64,000 nucleotides of DNA from Luteibacter yeojuensis (GCF_011742875.1 NZ_JAAQTL010000001.1:2108001-2172000), one strand, 5' to 3'; positions 9,572 to 18,317 are shown, numbered from the stretch's first letter. Translations and numbers: made by a program. Notes: generated from the letters alone by a model not told the origin.

Positions 9572-9601
9572 ATTCTCCGAGCCAGCTGACAACGTTGTCA
9601 A
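9572..9601 (-). promoter_or_regulatory. Predicted sigma-70 promoter of the mannoside operon
   Basis: On the minus strand TTGACA (9601-9596) is a perfect -35 box, followed after 18 bp by GAGAAT (9577-9572), four of six matches to the -10 consensus. Transcription would start near 9565 and read into the TonB receptor gene after roughly 177 nt. The -35 box lies inside the palindromic operator at 9587-9600. Confidence 0.55.
9587..9600. promoter_or_regulatory. LacI-family operator palindrome TGACAACGTTGTCA
   Basis: A perfect 14-bp palindrome with the central CG typical of LacI-family operators. It overlaps the -35 element of the mannoside-operon promoter, the classic place for a repressor. As I recall it, the NagR box of Xanthomonas N-acetylglucosamine genes has the core TGACARCGYTGTCA, which this matches at every position. 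No LacI-family regulator gene is present in the window, so the repressor must be encoded elsewhere. Confidence 0.65.
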
Positions 9602-9617
9602 CTGATTTTTTAACTCG

Positions 9618-9645
9618 ATCTAAAGTCCATGTGAACACTTTAGAT
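9618..9645. promoter_or_regulatory. Perfect 9-bp dyad upstream of mannoside promoter
   Basis: ATCTAAAGT (9618-9626) and ACTTTAGAT (9637-9645) are exact inverted copies separated by 10 bp. The dyad sits 17 bp upstream of the predicted -35 box, where an activator would bind. Half-site length and spacing suggest a dimeric regulator; I do not recognise the motif. Confidence 0.4.
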
Positions 9646-9902
9646 GATTGATTACTTTGACATTTTCCGAAATTGCGAAATACTGCATTGCGGAAATTCT
9701 CAGGGGTGATTTGGATCGATCCACGCCAGGAGTCATTTTTACAAGAAGCCGCGTAAGCGGTTCTCCCCCGGGGAGTTTTCCAGGCCGTCCACACCGATCC
9801 GGAAGCGGATCGATCAACAATGCGTGAATGTTGCAGTGCAGCGAAAACGACCGCGATCTTCGCTTGGCCATGCGTGTCGTCCCCGTCGCCGATGGCCTCG
9901 GC
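9646..9902. other. Intergenic stretch with no recognised gene
   Basis: The stretch between the operator region and the hairpin repeat is relatively AT-rich near 9650-9740 and has no reading frame with a convincing start or family resemblance. An imperfect duplication of a TTTCCGAAATTGCG-like sequence around 9664-9700 is visible but I cannot interpret it. Confidence 0.4.
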
Positions 9903-9992
9903 TGCCGTAGGAGCCGCCATCCCGGCGAGAAGCGTACGGAGCGACGAAGCCGTGACGCAGGCCCCCTCGCCGCTATAGCGGCTCCTACGGCA
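9903..9992. repeat. REP-like hairpin repeat, copy 1
   Basis: Two inverted modules: TGCCGTAGGAGCCGCC on the left and GGCTCCTACGGCA on the right, the right arm containing CTCGCCGCTATAGCGGCTCC. The transcript would fold into a long hairpin with smaller hairpins in each arm. It lies between the 3' end of fadE and the mannoside promoter region. Five more copies occur in the window. Confidence 0.75.
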
Positions 9993-10097
9993 GGCGCGGG
10001 CAATGCGGCAAGCCGATTGAAATGGGCCGCGCTGGCGGGCCGCAGGCAAAAAAAGCCGCGATCGCTCGCGGCCTTTTCGTGTCGCCTGTCGCGATGC

Positions 10098-12569
10098 TTA
10101 CGCGGCGCGAACCGCCTTCGTCGCCTCGGCGTTGCGCACCACGTTCGCGCGCAGTTCCTCGCTGTCGAAGTCGTCGACCGAGATGAACTCGGCGACACCG
10201 TCGCGTACACGCTGCAGGAGCTCGCGCTCGGCGGCGGTGATGGCGCCGAGCTTCTCGGCTTCCACCAACTGCTCGTTGTACGTGTGCGCGCGCAGCTGGC
10301 CGCCCTTGAACGCCTTGAGGAACTTGCGCTCCACCGGCTCCGCCGCGATCACGTCCGGGAGGATCCGGTTCATGCGACCCACGGTGTTGTTCGCCGTCGG
10401 GGTGAGGTAGCTCCACGTGGTCAGCCGGTCGCGAGCCTCGCTCGGGGCGGTGATCAGCGCGGCCACGCGACGGCCGAGACGGTCCGACGGCGGCACCTCG
10501 CGGCGACCGAACGGGAACACCAGCGCGCGCAGGAGCCACGCGACCGGACGGACCGGGAAGTTGCGGATCACACCGTCCAGCGCCATCTGCATCTTCCACA
10601 CACACTCGTGGAAGGCCCAGGCCAGCAGCGGACGATCCGCCTCGGGGCGGCCGGTGTCCTCGTAGCGTTTCAGCATGGCGCTGGCGATGTACAGGTACGA
10701 AAGGGTATCGCCGAGACGGGCCGACAGCTTCTCCTTGAACTTCAGCTTGCCGCCGAGGACGCCCATCGACACGTCGGCACACAAGGCCAGCGCGGCCGAA
10801 TAACGGTTGAGCTTGCGGTAATAACGGCGCGTGTAGGCGTCGCCGGCCGTGTCGCCGATCTTCGCCGCCGTGACGCCGAGCACGAAGCTGCGCACCGCGT
10901 TGGAGACGCCGAAGCCGATATGTCCGAACAGGGCGTCATCGAAGGTCTTCAGGCGCTCGCGGTAATCCGCGATGTTCAGCGCCTGCATTTCCCTGAGGAC
11001 GTAAGGATGGCAGCGAATCGCGCCCTGGCCGAAGATCATGAGGCTGCGCGTCATGATGTTCGCGCCTTCCACGGTGATGGCGATCGGCACGCTCTGCCAG
11101 CCGCGGCCCATGTAGTTCTTCGGGCCGAGGATCACGCCCTTGCCGCCGTGCACGTCCATCGCGTCGGACGCGATCTGGCGGCACCATTCGGTGGCGTGGT
11201 ATTTCGCGATGGCGGAGGGTACGGCCGGCTTCTCGCCGCGATCCACCGCCGCGGCCGTAGCGCGCGACAGCGCCTGCGTGGCATAGGTGAGGCCGCCGAT
11301 GCGGGCAAGCGCTTCCTCCACGCCCTCGAAGCGGCCGATGGCCAGGCCGAACTGCTTGCGCATGCGCGCATAGGCGCCGGTAGCGGCGACCGCCATGCGC
11401 GAGGCGCCCGTGGCGTTCGACGGCAACGAGATGGCGCGGCCCACGGAGAGGCATTCGACCAGCATGCGCCAGCCCTGCCCCGCCATGTGCGGGCCGCCGA
11501 TCAGCACGGACAGCGGGACGAACATGTCCTTCGCGTGGATGGGGCCATTCTGGAACGGGGTGTTGAGCGGGAAGTGACGGCGTCCGATTTCCATTCCCGG
11601 CGTTTCGCGCGGAAGGAGGGCGAGCGTGATGCCGAGGTCTTCCTTGTCGCCCAGCAGCTTGTCCGGGTCGTACATGCGGAAGGCCAGGCCGACGATCGTC
11701 GCGACCGGCGCGAGCGTGATGTAGCGCTTGTCGAAGGTGAGGCGGATGCCGACGGTTTCCTCGCCGTTCCACATGCCTTTCGTGACGATGCCGAAGTCCG
11801 GGATCGAGGTGGCATCGGAACCCGCGTAGGGACCGGTCAGCGCGAAGCACGGGATCTCGCGGCCGTCGGCGAGACGCGGCAGGTAGTGGTTCTTCTGCTC
11901 GTCGCTGCCGTAATGCATCAGCAACTCGCCCGGGCCGAGCGAATTCGGCACCGCGACGGTGGAAGCCAGCGTCTGCGACATGCTGGAGAGCTTCTGCAGC
12001 ACGGCGGAGTGGGCGAGCGCGGAGAAGCCGAGGCCACCGTAGCTCTTCGGGATGATCATGCCGAAGAACTTGTTCTTCTTGATGAACTCCCAGACGTTCG
12101 GCGGCAGGTCGGCCAGCTCGTGGGTGATCTGCCAGTCGTCGATCATGCCGCAGAGTTCTTCCACGGGGCCGTCGAGGAAGGCCTGCTCTTCCGTGGACAG
12201 CTCCGGCTTCGGCTGGCGCAGCAGTTCCGACCAGTCCGGCTTGCCCGAGAACAGCTGCCCCTCGAAACCGACTGTGCCGGCTTCGAGCGCGGTCTGCTCG
12301 GTGTCGGAGAGCTTCGGCGTCACCTTGGCGAACATCGACAGCAACGGGGCGCTGATCTTCTTCCGGCGGAAGTCGACCATCAGCAGCGGCACCGCGACCA
12401 GGCCCAGGAGGACCAGGAGCACGACGGAGGTGACCGGCGCGCCGGCGAGGAAGCCCACGACGACGATCGTCGCCGCGGTCGCGATGGCCCACGTCTTCAG
12501 GGACGTGCGGTGGTAGGCACAGGCACCGGAGGCGATGAGCGCCGCCAGCACAACCAGGATCGCAGACAT
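10098..12569 (-). CDS. fadE: Acyl-CoA dehydrogenase FadE
   Basis: An 823-residue long-chain acyl-CoA dehydrogenase of the FadE type, catalysing the first, FAD-dependent step of beta-oxidation and passing electrons to electron transfer flavoprotein. Two N-terminal hydrophobic segments (residues about 1-22 and 28-65) anchor it to the membrane, as in Escherichia coli FadE (about 814 residues). The dehydrogenase core includes KKNKFFGMIIPKSYGGLGF, TVAVPNSLGPGELL and FALTGPYAGSDA. ATG at 12569 is preferred over the in-frame GTG three codons earlier because GAGGTG sits seven bases before it. An alpha/beta hydrolase gene lies just upstream on the same strand, so the two may be co-transcribed. The ETF and ETF-QO genes that would receive its electrons are also in this window, at 41.5-51.2 kb. 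Confidence 0.93.
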   Translation of the reverse strand: MSAILVVLAALIASGACAYHRTSLKTWAIATAATIVVVGFLAGAPVTSVVLLVLLGLVAVPLLMVDFRRKKISAPLLSMFAKVTPKLSDTEQTALEAGTVGFEGQLFSGKPDWSELLRQPKPELSTEEQAFLDGPVEELCGMIDDWQITHELADLPPNVWEFIKKNKFFGMIIPKSYGGLGFSALAHSAVLQKLSSMSQTLASTVAVPNSLGPGELLMHYGSDEQKNHYLPRLADGREIPCFALTGPYAGSDATSIPDFGIVTKGMWNGEETVGIRLTFDKRYITLAPVATIVGLAFRMYDPDKLLGDKEDLGITLALLPRETPGMEIGRRHFPLNTPFQNGPIHAKDMFVPLSVLIGGPHMAGQGWRMLVECLSVGRAISLPSNATGASRMAVAATGAYARMRKQFGLAIGRFEGVEEALARIGGLTYATQALSRATAAAVDRGEKPAVPSAIAKYHATEWCRQIASDAMDVHGGKGVILGPKNYMGRGWQSVPIAITVEGANIMTRSLMIFGQGAIRCHPYVLREMQALNIADYRERLKTFDDALFGHIGFGVSNAVRSFVLGVTAAKIGDTAGDAYTRRYYRKLNRYSAALALCADVSMGVLGGKLKFKEKLSARLGDTLSYLYIASAMLKRYEDTGRPEADRPLLAWAFHECVWKMQMALDGVIRNFPVRPVAWLLRALVFPFGRREVPPSDRLGRRVAALITAPSEARDRLTTWSYLTPTANNTVGRMNRILPDVIAAEPVERKFLKAFKGGQLRAHTYNEQLVEAEKLGAITAAERELLQRVRDGVAEFISVDDFDSEELRANVVRNAEATKAVRAA

Positions 12570-12593
12570 CGGTATCACCTCGTTACAGTCGGA

Positions 12594-13475
12594 TTAGCCA
12601 AGGGTATTCATGAAACCCGCGATCTCGCGCGTGAACGCGTCGTTCGCGTCGCCGGCCACCATGTGGGTGGCATCGGCAAGGGCCACGTGCCGCGCGTGCG
12701 GCACGAGGCGGAGGAACTCGTCGACGGTGTGGCTCGAAACCACGTCGCTGCGCGTGCCGGAGAGGAGCAGCACCGGTACCTTCACCCGCTCGGCGGCGGC
12801 GAACAGGCGCGGCTGGTAGCGCTCGCTTTCCTGGACCAGCCCGTCGAGCAACGCGGGATCCCAGTGCCAGCGGAGGCGTCCATCGGCATCCTGGCGCAGC
12901 AACGGCTTGAGCTGCGCCTCCGTCTTGCGCTCGCGGCGGTGCGGCAGGTACGCCTCGATCGCCGAAGCCGCCTCGTCGTAGCTCGCGAAACCTTGCGGAT
13001 GGGCGCGCATGAAGCCGAGGATACGTTCCACGCCGGCGGTTTCCCACCGCGGCGTGATGTCGACCAGGATCAGTGCCGAGAACGGCGCCCTGCCCTCCTC
13101 CGCCTCGCCGGCGGCGACCAGGCCGAGCAGCCCGCCCATCGACGCGCCGACCAGGACCGGCGGCCGCCCGTCCACGGAACGCGCCTCGGCACCCACGGCC
13201 AGCAGGTCGCCCACGAACTGTTCCATGTGGTAGTCGCCACGCGGCATGCGCTCGCTTTCGCCATGGCCGCGGGCGTCGAACGTCGTGGCGTCGAAACCTT
13301 GCGCGGCGAGGGCCCTGGCCGCGCCGTTCCAGGCGTGGCGTGTCTGCCCGAAGCCGTGCGCGAACAGCAGCGACGGCGAACGTTCGCCCTGCCAGCGCTG
13401 GGTGGCCAGGGCGAGCCCGTCCAGCGAGACCAGGCTCGTGCGGGCGGAGCGGACATGAATGGGATCGGCAACCAT
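12594..13475 (-). CDS. Alpha/beta-fold hydrolase
   Basis: A 293-residue alpha/beta hydrolase of unknown substrate. The nucleophile elbow GASMGG (catalytic Ser), the oxyanion-region LFAHGFGQTRHAWN and a late DATHMVAGDAND carrying the catalytic His are visible; LLLSGTRSDVVS probably carries the acid Asp. There is no signal peptide, so it should be cytoplasmic. ATG at 13475 (MVADPIHVRS) is chosen because the longer frame begins only with a TTG and runs into the divergent promoter region; its ribosome site is weak. It ends about 24 bp before fadE on the same strand and faces a divergent TetR regulator, an arrangement typical of a small regulated fatty-acid or ester catabolic unit. A thioesterase or esterase role is only a guess. 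Confidence 0.85.
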   Translation of the reverse strand: MVADPIHVRSARTSLVSLDGLALATQRWQGERSPSLLFAHGFGQTRHAWNGAARALAAQGFDATTFDARGHGESERMPRGDYHMEQFVGDLLAVGAEARSVDGRPPVLVGASMGGLLGLVAAGEAEEGRAPFSALILVDITPRWETAGVERILGFMRAHPQGFASYDEAASAIEAYLPHRRERKTEAQLKPLLRQDADGRLRWHWDPALLDGLVQESERYQPRLFAAAERVKVPVLLLSGTRSDVVSSHTVDEFLRLVPHARHVALADATHMVAGDANDAFTREIAGFMNTLG

Positions 13476-13511
13476 ACGGCCGAGTATGTGATGCCGGGAG
13501 GGGTGCGTCAA

Positions 13512-13523
13512 TACGCTGGCGTA
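13512..13523. promoter_or_regulatory. Candidate TetR operator (TACGC-TG-GCGTA)
   Basis: A 5+5 bp inverted repeat with 2-bp spacer in the 140-bp divergent region between the hydrolase and tetR genes. The position fits autoregulation plus control of the hydrolase-fadE unit, but short palindromes of this kind occur by chance. Confidence 0.25.
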
Positions 13524-13615
13524 CGGTCTGGTAAGCGCAGCCAAGTCAAGGTCTTATGCAGCAACCGCGATGCGACCCGGATTGCAAAGCCTCCCGTCTC
13601 GGCTACCATGCGCCG

Positions 13616-14206
13616 ATGAACGATGGTGCTAAGAACGAACGAGCCCGCCTTTCCGCCGAGGACTGGGAAGATGGCGCCCTGGCCCTCATCGCCGAGCAAG
13701 GGGTCGGCGCACTCGCCGTCGAGGCCCTGGCACGACGGCTCGGGGTCACGAAAGGCAGCTTCTACTGGCACTTCCGTACCCGCGAAGCGCTGCTCCAGGC
13801 GGCGCTTGAGCGCTGGGAGGAATATGGCGAACGCGAGGTGCTCGCCGAGATCGAGCGCATCCCCGATCCGCGCAAACGCCTGCCGGAGCTGTTCCGCCGG
13901 GTCGCCCACGAACTGCAGCCGCACCGTGTCTATGCCGCGCTGCTGAAGGCCCTCGACCATCCGCAGGTGGTGCCGGTGATGTCGCGCGTGTCCCAGCGGC
14001 GCATCGACTTCCTTACCCGCATGTACACGGAAGCCGGCCTGGCGCCCGTCGTGGCCCTGCATCGGGCACGGCTCACTTATGCGGCGTACGTCGGGTTCCT
14101 CCAGCTGAATTTCACCCTGGGGCTGCCGCGGCTTTCCCACGAGGAATTCGACGCCTATGTGGAACACATGATCGCGACGCTGACGCCCGAGAAATCAAAC
14201 GATTGA
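13616..14206 (+). CDS. TetR/AcrR family transcriptional regulator
   Basis: A 196-residue TetR-family regulator. The N-terminal helix-turn-helix is clear: DGALALIAEQGVGALAVEALARRLGVTKGSFYWHFRTREALL (residues about 18-60), with the GSFYWHF signature. The remainder is the ligand-binding and dimerisation domain. ATG at 13616 is chosen because the HTH lies at the usual distance and a weak TTGCAA-16 bp-TACCAT promoter (13582-13609) ends only seven bases upstream, suggesting a nearly leaderless mRNA. The gene diverges from the hydrolase-fadE pair, so it probably represses that unit in response to an acyl-type ligand; that is inference from position. Confidence 0.9.
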   Translation: MNDGAKNERARLSAEDWEDGALALIAEQGVGALAVEALARRLGVTKGSFYWHFRTREALLQAALERWEEYGEREVLAEIERIPDPRKRLPELFRRVAHELQPHRVYAALLKALDHPQVVPVMSRVSQRRIDFLTRMYTEAGLAPVVALHRARLTYAAYVGFLQLNFTLGLPRLSHEEFDAYVEHMIATLTPEKSND

Positions 14207-14293
14207 TCCTGAACGGTTGTTGCGCCGTACCTTGCCAATACCAGGACTCGCAAACTACTGTCTCCGCTTGCGTTTAACTGGAGACCACCACGG

Positions 14294-16084
14294 ATGCGTT
14301 CGCACGGCAGTTCACTGGAAGCATTGAATCGATGGGTCGACGACGTCGCCCGCCTCACCGAGCCCGCCGCCATTCATTGGTGCGATGGCTCGGATGCGGA
14401 GTACGCGGCGCTCGTCGAGACGATGCTGGCCAGCGGCGACCTCCTCCCGCTCGATCCCGAGAAGCACCCGCGCAGCTACCTGCATCGTTCGAGCCCTTCG
14501 GACGTGGCGCGCGTGGAGCACCTCACCTTCGTCTGTACGCCGGAGCAGGAAGACGCCGGTCCGAACAACCACTGGATGGCCCCGGCCGAGGCGCACGCGA
14601 AGATCGACGCCCTGTTCGCGGGCGCGATGCGCGGCCGCACGATGTATGTCATCCCCTACTGCATGGGTCCCATCGATTCGCCGATCGCGCGCTGCGGTGT
14701 CGAGATCACCGACAGCCCCTACGTGGTCGCCAACATGCGGATCATGACCCGCATGGGCGCGCAGGCGCTCGCGCGCATCGAGCGCGACGGCGTCTTCGTG
14801 AAGGGCCTGCATTCCACCGGCGACCTCGATCCGGAGCGCCGCTTCATCATGCATTTCCCCGAGGAACTTTCGATCAAGTCGATCGGCTCGGGTTACGGCG
14901 GCAACGCGCTGCTGGGCAAGAAGTGCCACGCCCTGCGCATCGCCAGCCACCAGGCGCGCCGCGAGGGCTGGCTGGCGGAGCACATGCTCATCGTCGGCAT
15001 CGAGAACCCGAAGGGCGAGAAGCACTACATCGCCGCCGCGTTCCCGTCGGCCTGCGGCAAGACCAACCTCGCCATGCTCATTCCGACCGAGGGCTACCGC
15101 CAGGCCGGCTGGAAGGTCTGGACGGTCGGCGACGACATCTGCTGGATGACCCCCGGGGAGGATGGCCGCCTGTGGGCGATCAACCCGGAAGCCGGCTATT
15201 TCGGCGTGGCGCCGGGTACCAGCGCCAAGACGAATCCTTCGGCGCTCGCCACCCTCGGCCACGACGCGATCTTCACCAACGTCGCCGTCACCGCCGACAA
15301 CCGCGCCTGGTGGGAAGGCCTGGGCGAAGGCGAGCCGGCGACCGACTGGCAGGGCCGTGCGTACGACCCGGCCAACGGCCCCGCCGCGCATCCGAACGCA
15401 CGCTTCACGGTGAGCGCGAAGCAATGCCCGAGCTGGGCGCCGGAATCCGAAGCGCCTACGGGCGTGCCGATCTCCGCGATCGTCTTCGGCGGCCGCCGCC
15501 CGTCGCTGGTGCCGCTGGTATTCGAGGCGAAGGACTGGGCGCACGGCGTACTGGTCGGTGCCGCGATGGGTTCGGAAACCACGGCCGCCGCCACGGGTGC
15601 GGTCGGCGTGCTCCGCCGCGATTCGATGGCGATGAAGCCGTTCTGCGGATACAACTTCGCCGACTATTTCGCGCACTGGCTGTCGTTCGACAAGCCGGGT
15701 GCGAAGCTGCCGCGCATCTTCCACGTGAACTGGTTCCGCAAGGACGACGAAGGCCGGTTCATGTGGCCGGGCTACGGCGACAACCTGCGCGTGCTCGACT
15801 GGATGATCCAGCGTGTGGAAGGTCTTGCGAAGGGCACCGAGACGCCCATCGGCATCCTCCCGGCGAGGGACGAACTCAACGTCGAAGGCCTCGACATGCC
15901 CCCCGGCGCGCTGGACGAACTGCTCCGCGTGGACGTGGAAGGCTGGCAGGAGGAACTCAGCGCCATCGGCCTGTACCTCGAGGGTTTCGGCGAGCGCATG
16001 CCGGAACGGCTGAAGGCCGAGCGCCTGCGCGTCAGCAAGGCGCTGGACGCGGCCGTGGCCCGGCCCAAGGCCAGCGTGGCCTGA
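14294..16084 (+). CDS. pckG: Phosphoenolpyruvate carboxykinase (GTP)
   Basis: A 596-residue GTP-dependent PEP carboxykinase, converting oxaloacetate plus GTP to PEP, CO2 and GDP at the entry to gluconeogenesis. Expected elements are all present: the substrate-binding [18 protein letters not shown], the P-loop [12 protein letters not shown], the metal-binding VGDDICWM and the GTP-binding region [11 protein letters not shown]...WPGYG...LDW. Length agrees with the family (about 600). A possible promoter is TTGCCA (14232) with TACTGT (14256). It is a single gene followed by a hairpin repeat. Sitting beside fadE, it fits growth on fatty acids, although no shared regulation is visible. Confidence 0.95.
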   Translation: MRSHGSSLEALNRWVDDVARLTEPAAIHWCDGSDAEYAALVETMLASGDLLPLDPEKHPRSYLHRSSPSDVARVEHLTFVCTPEQEDAGPNNHWMAPAEAHAKIDALFAGAMRGRTMYVIPYCMGPIDSPIARCGVEITDSPYVVANMRIMTRMGAQALARIERDGVFVKGLHSTGDLDPERRFIMHFPEELSIKSIGSGYGGNALLGKKCHALRIASHQARREGWLAEHMLIVGIENPKGEKHYIAAAFPSACGKTNLAMLIPTEGYRQAGWKVWTVGDDICWMTPGEDGRLWAINPEAGYFGVAPGTSAKTNPSALATLGHDAIFTNVAVTADNRAWWEGLGEGEPATDWQGRAYDPANGPAAHPNARFTVSAKQCPSWAPESEAPTGVPISAIVFGGRRPSLVPLVFEAKDWAHGVLVGAAMGSETTAAATGAVGVLRRDSMAMKPFCGYNFADYFAHWLSFDKPGAKLPRIFHVNWFRKDDEGRFMWPGYGDNLRVLDWMIQRVEGLAKGTETPIGILPARDELNVEGLDMPPGALDELLRVDVEGWQEELSAIGLYLEGFGERMPERLKAERLRVSKALDAAVARPKASVA

Positions 16085-16100
16085 TCGTCGCGCCCCTCCT

Positions 16101-16183
16101 GTAGGAGCCGCTATAGCGGCGAGGGAACCTGCCTCGCCGCTTCATCGCTCCGTGGGGCTTCTCGCCGCTATAGCGGCTCCCAT
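16101..16183. repeat. REP-like hairpin repeat, copy 2
   Basis: GTAGGAGCCGCTATAGCGGCGAGG at the left (20-base core GGAGCCGCTATAGCGGCGAG) and its inverse CTCGCCGCTATAGCGGCTCC at 16161-16180. Each arm is itself a short hairpin through GCCGCTATAGCGGC. It follows the pckG stop by about 17 bp and precedes the sigma-factor gene. Confidence 0.8.
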
Positions 16184-16259
16184 ACGGACTGGACCGGCCC
16201 CGCAAGGGTCCTGCCCTTCCTTAAACCGTTTGTCCCCTGCCGGCATCCAAGCTGGCAAG

Positions 16260-16847
16260 ATGAACGCCCTATGCCTCGCCGCCACTTCCTTCATGCAGCC
16301 TGAGCTGCCCGCCGTCTCGTCGGACGACGACATCGTGCGCGCGGCAGTGGCCGGCGATCGCAAGGCCTTCGAAACCCTCTACCGGCGGCACGCCGACCGC
16401 GTCTACGGTGCCGTGCTGCGACTGGCCGCGTTCGACCACGCCCGGGCCGAGGACCTCACCCAGGAAGCCTTCGTGCGTGCCTGGCAGAAACTGGAAGGCT
16501 TCCGCTTCGAGAGCGCCTTCGGCACCTGGGTCTACCGCCTCGCGGTGAACGTGGCGCTCATGTCCATACGCGCCCGCAACGCGGATCCGGTGACCATCGT
16601 CGGCGACGAACAGCTTCCCGACATCACCGATACCGACAATCCCGTCCGCGCGTTCGAGCGCGAGGAACTGGAACAGGCCATCGCGGCATTGCCGCCGCGG
16701 GCTCGTGCCGTCCTCGTGCTGCACGACGTGGAAGGATGGAAACACGAGGAGATCGCCGTCGAACTGTCGATGGCGGTCGGTTCCTCGAAAGCGCAGTTGC
16801 ATCGCGCGCGCGGCCTGCTCCGCCGCGCGCTGGGAGACAAGCCATGA
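16260..16847 (+). CDS. ECF-type RNA polymerase sigma factor
   Basis: A sigma-70 family ECF factor of about 195 residues. Region 2 is seen in DDDIVRAAVAGDRKAFETLYRRHADRVYG...AEDLTQEAFVRAWQKLEGF and region 4 in LPPRARAVLVLHDVEGWKHEEIAVELSMAVGSSKAQLHRARGLLR, where the C-terminal HTH reads the -35 element. Two starts are possible, ATG at 16260 and ATG at 16293 (MQPELPAVSS); neither has a strong ribosome site, and I list the longer one. The stop overlaps the next gene's start (ATGA), so sigma factor and small membrane protein are translationally coupled, as for sigma/anti-sigma pairs. The signal sensed is unknown. Confidence 0.9.
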   Translation: MNALCLAATSFMQPELPAVSSDDDIVRAAVAGDRKAFETLYRRHADRVYGAVLRLAAFDHARAEDLTQEAFVRAWQKLEGFRFESAFGTWVYRLAVNVALMSIRARNADPVTIVGDEQLPDITDTDNPVRAFEREELEQAIAALPPRARAVLVLHDVEGWKHEEIAVELSMAVGSSKAQLHRARGLLRRALGDKP

Positions 16848-17260
16848 ACGAACTCGACTACCTGCGCCAGATGCGCTCCCTCAACCGCCCGGTCTCGCCG
16901 CGCCGCGACCTCTGGGCCGGCGTCGAGGCGCGCCTGGACGAATCCTCCGCCGCCTCGTCGCGCCGGCACCGGGCACGCCCCTGGCTGATGGCCGCGGCCA
17001 TCGCCGGCGTGGCGGTGCTGGGCGGCGGCATCGGCCTGCACCTGACGGCACCCGGCGGCGGCGAGAACGTCGCCGCCGGGACGCCGTGGAAACCCTCCGA
17101 CCCGCGCCTCACCGGTGCGGCGGTGGAACTCGACGCCGCGCGCATGGAGCTGACCCAGGCCATGCAGGATTCCCCCGATTCGGCCGCGCTGCAGCGCCTG
17201 CTGCTCCGTACCGAACGCCAGCGCGACCGTCTGCGCAACCTCGACAAGCAAGCCAGCTAA
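16844..17260 (+). CDS. Small single-pass membrane protein, putative anti-sigma factor
   Basis: A 138-residue protein with a soluble N-terminus (MNELDYLRQMRSLNRPVSPRRDLW), one transmembrane segment at about residues 46-64 (WLMAAAIAGVAVLGGGIGLHL) and a C-terminal region rich in Arg and Glu, probably helical and periplasmic. The size, topology and 4-bp overlap with an ECF sigma gene are those of an anti-sigma factor, but I see no ZAS zinc motif, so the role rests on context. GGGAG precedes the start at good spacing. The DUF4097-like gene follows after 24 bp. Confidence 0.75.
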   Translation: MNELDYLRQMRSLNRPVSPRRDLWAGVEARLDESSAASSRRHRARPWLMAAAIAGVAVLGGGIGLHLTAPGGGENVAAGTPWKPSDPRLTGAAVELDAARMELTQAMQDSPDSAALQRLLLRTERQRDRLRNLDKQAS

Positions 17261-17284
17261 TCGCGAACAGCCAGGAAATTCCCC

Positions 17285-18193
17285 ATGAAGACGCTCTATC
17301 TCACTCCCCTGCTGCTGGCGCTGTCGATCGGCGAGGCCTTCGCCTCCACGCCGATCAACCTGTCGAAAGACATCCGTCCCAACGCCCGGATAAGCATCCA
17401 GAACGTCAAGGGCGAAGTCACCGTCACCGCCTGGGACAAGAACCAGATCCAGGTCTCCGGCACCCTCGGCGACGGCGCCCGCCCGCTGGAACTCGAAGGC
17501 GACGAGCGCAATGTCGATATCCGCGTGGAAGGCGACGAGAAGAAGGGCCGCTGGTTCAGCTGGGGCAACGACTCGAGCATGCAGCCCACCATCCTGAACG
17601 TGCGCGTCCCCAAGAGCGTCGAGGTGGACATCAACGTGGTGAGCGCCCCCGTCAGCATCGACGGCCTCGACGGCGGACGGATCGACGTGGAATCGGTCAG
17701 CGGCCGCGTCCGCGCCAACCTGCGCTCGCCGAACGTGAGCATGCAGACGGTCAGCGGCACTATCGACCTTGCCGGCCATGTCGGCCGCGCCGACCTGCAG
17801 ACCGTCTCCGGCGACATCACCGCCCCCGGCGTGGGCGACAAGGTCGATGCGCAGACCGTGTCCGGCCGGATGACGATCGGCGGCGGTCCGTGGAAGGAAG
17901 CGAACTTCAGCACGGTCTCGGGCGATACCCAGGTCAACGGCGGCATCGTCGACGGCGGCAAGATCGACGTCGACTCGATGAGCGGCGACGTGCAGATCCA
18001 GCTGCCCGCCAGCACCTCCGCACGCCTCGAAGCATCCACCTTCAGCGGCGACCTGCGCAGCGACTGGGGCAACGCTTCGAGTGGCGAGGACGGCCCGGGC
18101 AAGGAACTGAAAACGACGATCGGCGGCGGCGAAGGCAACATCCACGTCGAATCGTTCAGCGGGGATGTGCGGGTCCGCAACATGAGCCGCTGA
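17285..18193 (+). CDS. Secreted DUF4097-like beta-repeat protein
   Basis: A 302-residue exported protein with a signal peptide (MKTLYLTPLLLALSIGEAFA) followed almost wholly by beta-strand repeats. The unit is marked by VSG or FSG roughly every 20 residues: VESVSGRVRANL, MQTVSGTIDLAG, LQTVSGDITAPG, AQTVSGRMTIGG, FSTVSGDTQVNG, DSMSGDVQIQLP, STFSGDLRSDW and ESFSGDVRVRN. This is the pattern of the DUF4097 (adhesin-like) family, expected to form a right-handed beta-helix-like solenoid. It is third in the sigma/anti-sigma operon, so it may be a target or a sensory partner of that system in the envelope. Molecular function is not known. A REP-like hairpin follows the stop. Confidence 0.85.
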   Translation: MKTLYLTPLLLALSIGEAFASTPINLSKDIRPNARISIQNVKGEVTVTAWDKNQIQVSGTLGDGARPLELEGDERNVDIRVEGDEKKGRWFSWGNDSSMQPTILNVRVPKSVEVDINVVSAPVSIDGLDGGRIDVESVSGRVRANLRSPNVSMQTVSGTIDLAGHVGRADLQTVSGDITAPGVGDKVDAQTVSGRMTIGGGPWKEANFSTVSGDTQVNGGIVDGGKIDVDSMSGDVQIQLPASTSARLEASTFSGDLRSDWGNASSGEDGPGKELKTTIGGGEGNIHVESFSGDVRVRNMSR

Positions 18194-18225
18194 GGCCAAC
18201 TAAATTGTGGGAGCCGCAGTAACCC

Positions 18226-18310
18226 TGTAGGAGCCGCTATAGCGGCGAGAGGAATTTACCTCGCCGCTTCATCACTCCATGGGCTTCTCGCCGCTATAGC
18301 GGCTCCTACA
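18226..18310. repeat. REP-like hairpin repeat, copy 3
   Basis: TGTAGGAGCC...GGCTCCTACA are the outer arms, each containing the GCCGCTATAGCGGC inner hairpin. A partial extra module (TGTGGGAGCCGC) precedes it at 18206. It lies between convergent genes, the DUF4097-like gene and the exported beta-rich protein. Confidence 0.8.
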
Positions 18311-18317
18311 AGGTAGG

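Noticed and set aside
6875..9589. 904-codon plus-strand frame opposite the TonB receptor
   Set aside because: Composition is an antisense shadow (long Val/Arg runs); the minus-strand receptor explains the region completely.
9828..13619. 1263-codon plus-strand frame running through fadE and the hydrolase
   Set aside because: Spans two well-recognised genes on the other strand plus their intergenic regions; no domain is recognisable in its translation.
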